Shown: positions 61,893 to 64,000 of the stretch, in pieces | How the letters are laid out: each line of letters opens with the position of its first letter | Position numbering within the stretch: the stretch's first letter is position 1 | DNA from: Salinicoccus sesuvii | GTDB lineage: Bacteria > Bacillota > Bacilli > Staphylococcales > Salinicoccaceae | Reading direction: 5' to 3' | Length of the DNA: 64,000 bases | NCBI RefSeq assembly: GCF_042648145.1 | Contig: NZ_JBHRWV010000010.1 | Location: 1-64,000, forward strand | The notes under the pieces: generated by a model | What the model was told of the DNA's origin: nothing | Database searches by the model: none | The model's input: only the letters and a program-made list of their open reading frames with translations | Made by a program: the position numbers and the translations under genes

Positions 61893-62285
61893 ATTGGATA
61901 GATTCAGCTGCCATGTGACACCAAACTGATCTTGTATCCAAGCGAATTCCCTGGAGAAACCATAGTCGTCCAGTGGCATATGTATAGCACCTTTGTTCTT
62001 CAGCTTACGATAGTAGTGCGCCATTTCCTGAGAGGTTTCACATTCGATGAAGAATGACATGCTCGGTGTGAATGAAAATTCGTTCGGCACTTGGCTATCC
62101 ATTACTCTGATGAGCTGGTCATGGATACGTATTGCACCTTGTGCCACCTTCCCTTCGAGTATGGGAGTACTGTCGTCGTATTTTTGAAGTAGCAGTATTT
62201 CTGCATCTTTAAATGTCTCAGCGTAGTATCGGAGTGCTTCTTCTGCGCTTCCTTCGAATGTTAGGAAGGGATTCATGGATTTCAT
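61890..62285 (-). CDS. VOC family protein (PhnB-like)
   Basis: 131-residue glyoxalase/bleomycin-resistance fold protein of the PhnB type: NPFLTFEGSAEEALRYYAETF at the N-terminus and FAWIQDQFGVTWQLNL at the C-terminus. Function of these stand-alone proteins is mostly unknown. AAGGAGA lies seven bases upstream of the ATG at 62285. Confidence 0.87.
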   Translation of the reverse strand: MKSMNPFLTFEGSAEEALRYYAETFKDAEILLLQKYDDSTPILEGKVAQGAIRIHDQLIRVMDSQVPNEFSFTPSMSFFIECETSQEMAHYYRKLKNKGAIHMPLDDYGFSREFAWIQDQFGVTWQLNLSN

Positions 62286-62313
62286 GACAGTTCTCCTTTT
62301 TCTCTATTATAAC

Positions 62314-62350
62314 AAAAAAATAGTACATCCCTCACGGAATGTACTATTTG
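62314..62350 (-). terminator. Terminator of the sugar ABC permease operon
   Basis: Minus-strand ATAGTACAT/ATGTACTAT stem with inner pairs and GTGA loop, then seven T; overlaps the end of the permease gene. Confidence 0.9.
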
Positions 62351-63186
62351 TCTTCCGTCTGGCCAAGAATGTTCGATCCTTGGATGAAATACCTCTGGAA
62401 AAAGAAGAATAGAAGTATGACGGGCATCAAAACGAGCAGTGAGCCGGCCATTAAATAATTCCATTGGGTACTTGATTGCTCTTTGAATACTTGCAGACCA
62501 AGCTGCAATGTATAGAGGGATTCATCGTTTAGATACAACAATGGACCAAGGAAATCATTCCATACACCATTGAACGAGAATATAGCTACTGTAAATAGAG
62601 CCGGTTTAATCATCGGCAAGGCGATTTTGAAAAAGATATGGAAGTGGTTGGCACCTTCCATACGCGCCGCTTCAATCATACTGTTTGGCACACTTTTAAA
62701 GAATTGTCGTAGCAAAAAGATGTTGAATGCACTACCAAACAATGAAGGTACTACCAGTGGGTAGTACGTATTGACAAGCCCAAGCTTCGCGAAGATAACA
62801 TATTGAGGAATTAGTGTAATGAACCCTGGGAGCATCATAGTCGATAGTACAAGGATAAAGAGTTTGTCACGGCCTTTGAAGTTAATTTTAGCAAATCCGT
62901 ATGCAATAAAAGCATTGATGAAAACATTGGCCAATACAACAATAATCGTAATGACGGAAGTGTTGATGAAATAAGTGACAAACGGTGCGGCCTGGAATAT
63001 GTCGATGAAATTGGAGAATTGTATATTTTCAGGGATGAAAGTGAATTCTCCACGATAGATTTCTTCCATTGATTTCAATGCGATGGATATCATCCAAAAC
63101 AGTGGTGCGATCATAAACAGGCTACCGACTATGAGAAGGACGAAGTTGAAGGTTCTCCAGAACTTCATCTTATTGGAGTTGTACAT
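62344..63186 (-). CDS. Carbohydrate ABC transporter permease (MalG-type)
   Basis: Six-helix permease of 280 residues with the EAA loop SMIEAARMEGANHFHIFFKIALPMI. It lies directly behind a MalF-type permease, with its ribosome site GAGGGGGA at the end of that gene. The substrate-binding protein must lie outside the window. It is a different system from the ugp-like one; the two permease pairs are only distantly related. Confidence 0.88.
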   Translation of the reverse strand: MYNSNKMKFWRTFNFVLLIVGSLFMIAPLFWMISIALKSMEEIYRGEFTFIPENIQFSNFIDIFQAAPFVTYFINTSVITIIVVLANVFINAFIAYGFAKINFKGRDKLFILVLSTMMLPGFITLIPQYVIFAKLGLVNTYYPLVVPSLFGSAFNIFLLRQFFKSVPNSMIEAARMEGANHFHIFFKIALPMIKPALFTVAIFSFNGVWNDFLGPLLYLNDESLYTLQLGLQVFKEQSSTQWNYLMAGSLLVLMPVILLFFFFQRYFIQGSNILGQTEDK

Positions 63187-63190
63187 TCAG

Positions 63191-64000
63191 TCATTCCCCC
63201 TCATAGTGTACCCAGCGCCTAGCGAATCTGAAGTTGACGATTGTCAGGATGAGTACAATGACGAAGAGAATCCATGACATTGCCATCGCATATCCCATAT
63301 CGAAAAGGTTAAAGGCGTTGATCCACATATATAAATTGTAAAATAGCAATGAGTTCTCTGGCGCGCCGGCGTTGTTCGAACTCATTACATAAGCTTCTTG
63401 GAAAATCTGGAATGACCCGATAGTGCTGGTGACGATATCAAAGAAAATGATCGGCGACACCATAGGCAATGTAATTTTGAAAAACATCTGTGCCCTTGAA
63501 GCGCCATCCATAAGCGCAGCCTCGTACAGTGCTTTTGAAACTCCCTGCATTGCTGCAAGGTAGAGCAGCATGCTGCCTCCGGCACTCCAGAGCTTCATGA
63601 GGATCAGGGACGGTTTCGACCATTCCGAATCAAAAAGCCAGTTCGGTCCATCAATTCCGAATAGACCGAGGAATTGGTTGATGAGTCCTGTTGAAGGATC
63701 GAGCAGTTGCATCCAGAGCAGGTAAACACCGACACCGGAGAGTATCGCTGGTAAGTAGTATATCGTCCGAAATACACGCATGCCGCGAATGTTTTGATTC
63801 ATCAAGGTAGATATCAGTATCGCAGCGATTGTGGTCAGAGGGACTGAAAAGATGACAAAATACAACGTATTGTAGAGCGAGGTCCAAAATAGGTCGTCAT
63901 ATATGAACAGTTCCCTATAGTTATCGAAGCCAACGAAATCCATTCGTGAGGTGACATTGTAGTTTGTAAAGCTGCCGTATAGAGAAAAGAGAAGGGGGCC
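63191..64000 (-). CDS. Carbohydrate ABC transporter permease (MalF-type), N-terminus outside window
   Basis: At least 270 residues of a six-helix sugar permease with EAA loop (ALYEAALMDGASRAQMFFKITLPM). The frame stays open to the window edge, reading GPLLFSLYGSFTNYN before the internal Met at 63943, a normal first-helix region of this family, so the gene starts beyond 64000. It is the upstream partner of the MalG-type gene. Confidence 0.88.
   Translation of the reverse strand, partial: GPLLFSLYGSFTNYNVTSRMDFVGFDNYRELFIYDDLFWTSLYNTLYFVIFSVPLTTIAAILISTLMNQNIRGMRVFRTIYYLPAILSGVGVYLLWMQLLDPSTGLINQFLGLFGIDGPNWLFDSEWSKPSLILMKLWSAGGSMLLYLAAMQGVSKALYEAALMDGASRAQMFFKITLPMVSPIIFFDIVTSTIGSFQIFQEAYVMSSNNAGAPENSLLFYNLYMWINAFNLFDMGYAMAMSWILFVIVLILTIVNFRFARRWVHYEGE

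Noticed and set aside
1..64000. CRISPR arrays, IS elements, prophage genes
   Set aside because: No regularly spaced repeats, transposase, integrase or phage structural genes were seen on either strand.

Overview
The window is chromosomal DNA of a low-to-mid GC Gram-positive coccus of the Staphylococcaceae. I infer this from gene order (tsaE-tsaB-rimI-tsaD, ABC-F, rex, a GH32 sucrase, a CPBP protease divergent from groESL, which is the order I know from Staphylococcus aureus), from an imperfect CIRCE element, a 7Fe-type ferredoxin, a class I aldolase and an LPxTG surface protein. The moderate GC content, the tatA-tatC pair next to rex and a formylglycine-dependent sulfatase cluster suggest a halotolerant relative such as Salinicoccus or Jeotgalicoccus rather than Staphylococcus itself. 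The genus is a guess. No prophage, IS element or CRISPR array is visible.

Region 1 (1-8.3 kb): the 3' part of a 5S rRNA, the t6A tRNA-modification genes tsaE, tsaB and tsaD with rimI, a YdiF-like ABC-F ATPase on the minus strand, rex, tatA-tatC, and a GH32 protein in which the expected nucleophile Asp is Ser. Region 2 (8.4-20.7 kb): an RpiR regulator, an acidic LPxTG protein, oligoendopeptidase F, a two-domain PPK2 (polyphosphate:AMP phosphotransferase), a 1213-residue Vpr-like subtilase, a MroQ-like CPBP protease, and groES-groEL behind CIRCE. The agr quorum-sensing locus, which in S. aureus lies between the sucrase and mroQ-groESL, is absent here.

Region 3 (20.7-28.9 kb) is an accessory catabolic block: formylglycine-generating enzyme, AraC regulator (apparently with an ATA start), GPH-type sugar symporter, Cys-type sulfatase and GH3 glycosidase. 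Together these could take up, desulfate and hydrolyse a sulfated glycoside. Region 4 (29-43 kb): a decayed aminoglycoside-phosphotransferase-family gene, ferredoxin, an NRDE protein, a PBP2a-like transpeptidase, proB-proA, cspA with a large leader hairpin, class I aldolase, a Ugp-type ABC importer with a GdpD phosphodiesterase, and a DoxX protein. Region 5 (42.7-64 kb): several small membrane proteins, a DUF606 transporter and a nitroreductase flanking a Fur-like box, an RND pump, a CDF transporter, pheA, ddl, pepT, two convergent paralogous DHA2 transporters, and various small enzymes. At the right edge are two sugar ABC permeases, the last cut by the window end.

The most striking signal is upstream of pheA (49.74-50.03 kb, minus strand): a promoter, a 19-residue leader ORF with FFF and a further Phe just before its stop, mutually exclusive RNA pairings, and two tandem terminators. 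This is the layout of a ribosome-mediated phenylalanine attenuator, where a T-box would be the usual Firmicute device. Other strong regulatory signals are a 22-bp hairpin plus U-run in the cspA leader, a promoter-overlapping cre site driving a 45-residue basic peptide, and a Fur-like palindrome. Four small proteins (39, 51, 57 and 45 residues) with good ribosome binding sites would be missed by a usual length cutoff.
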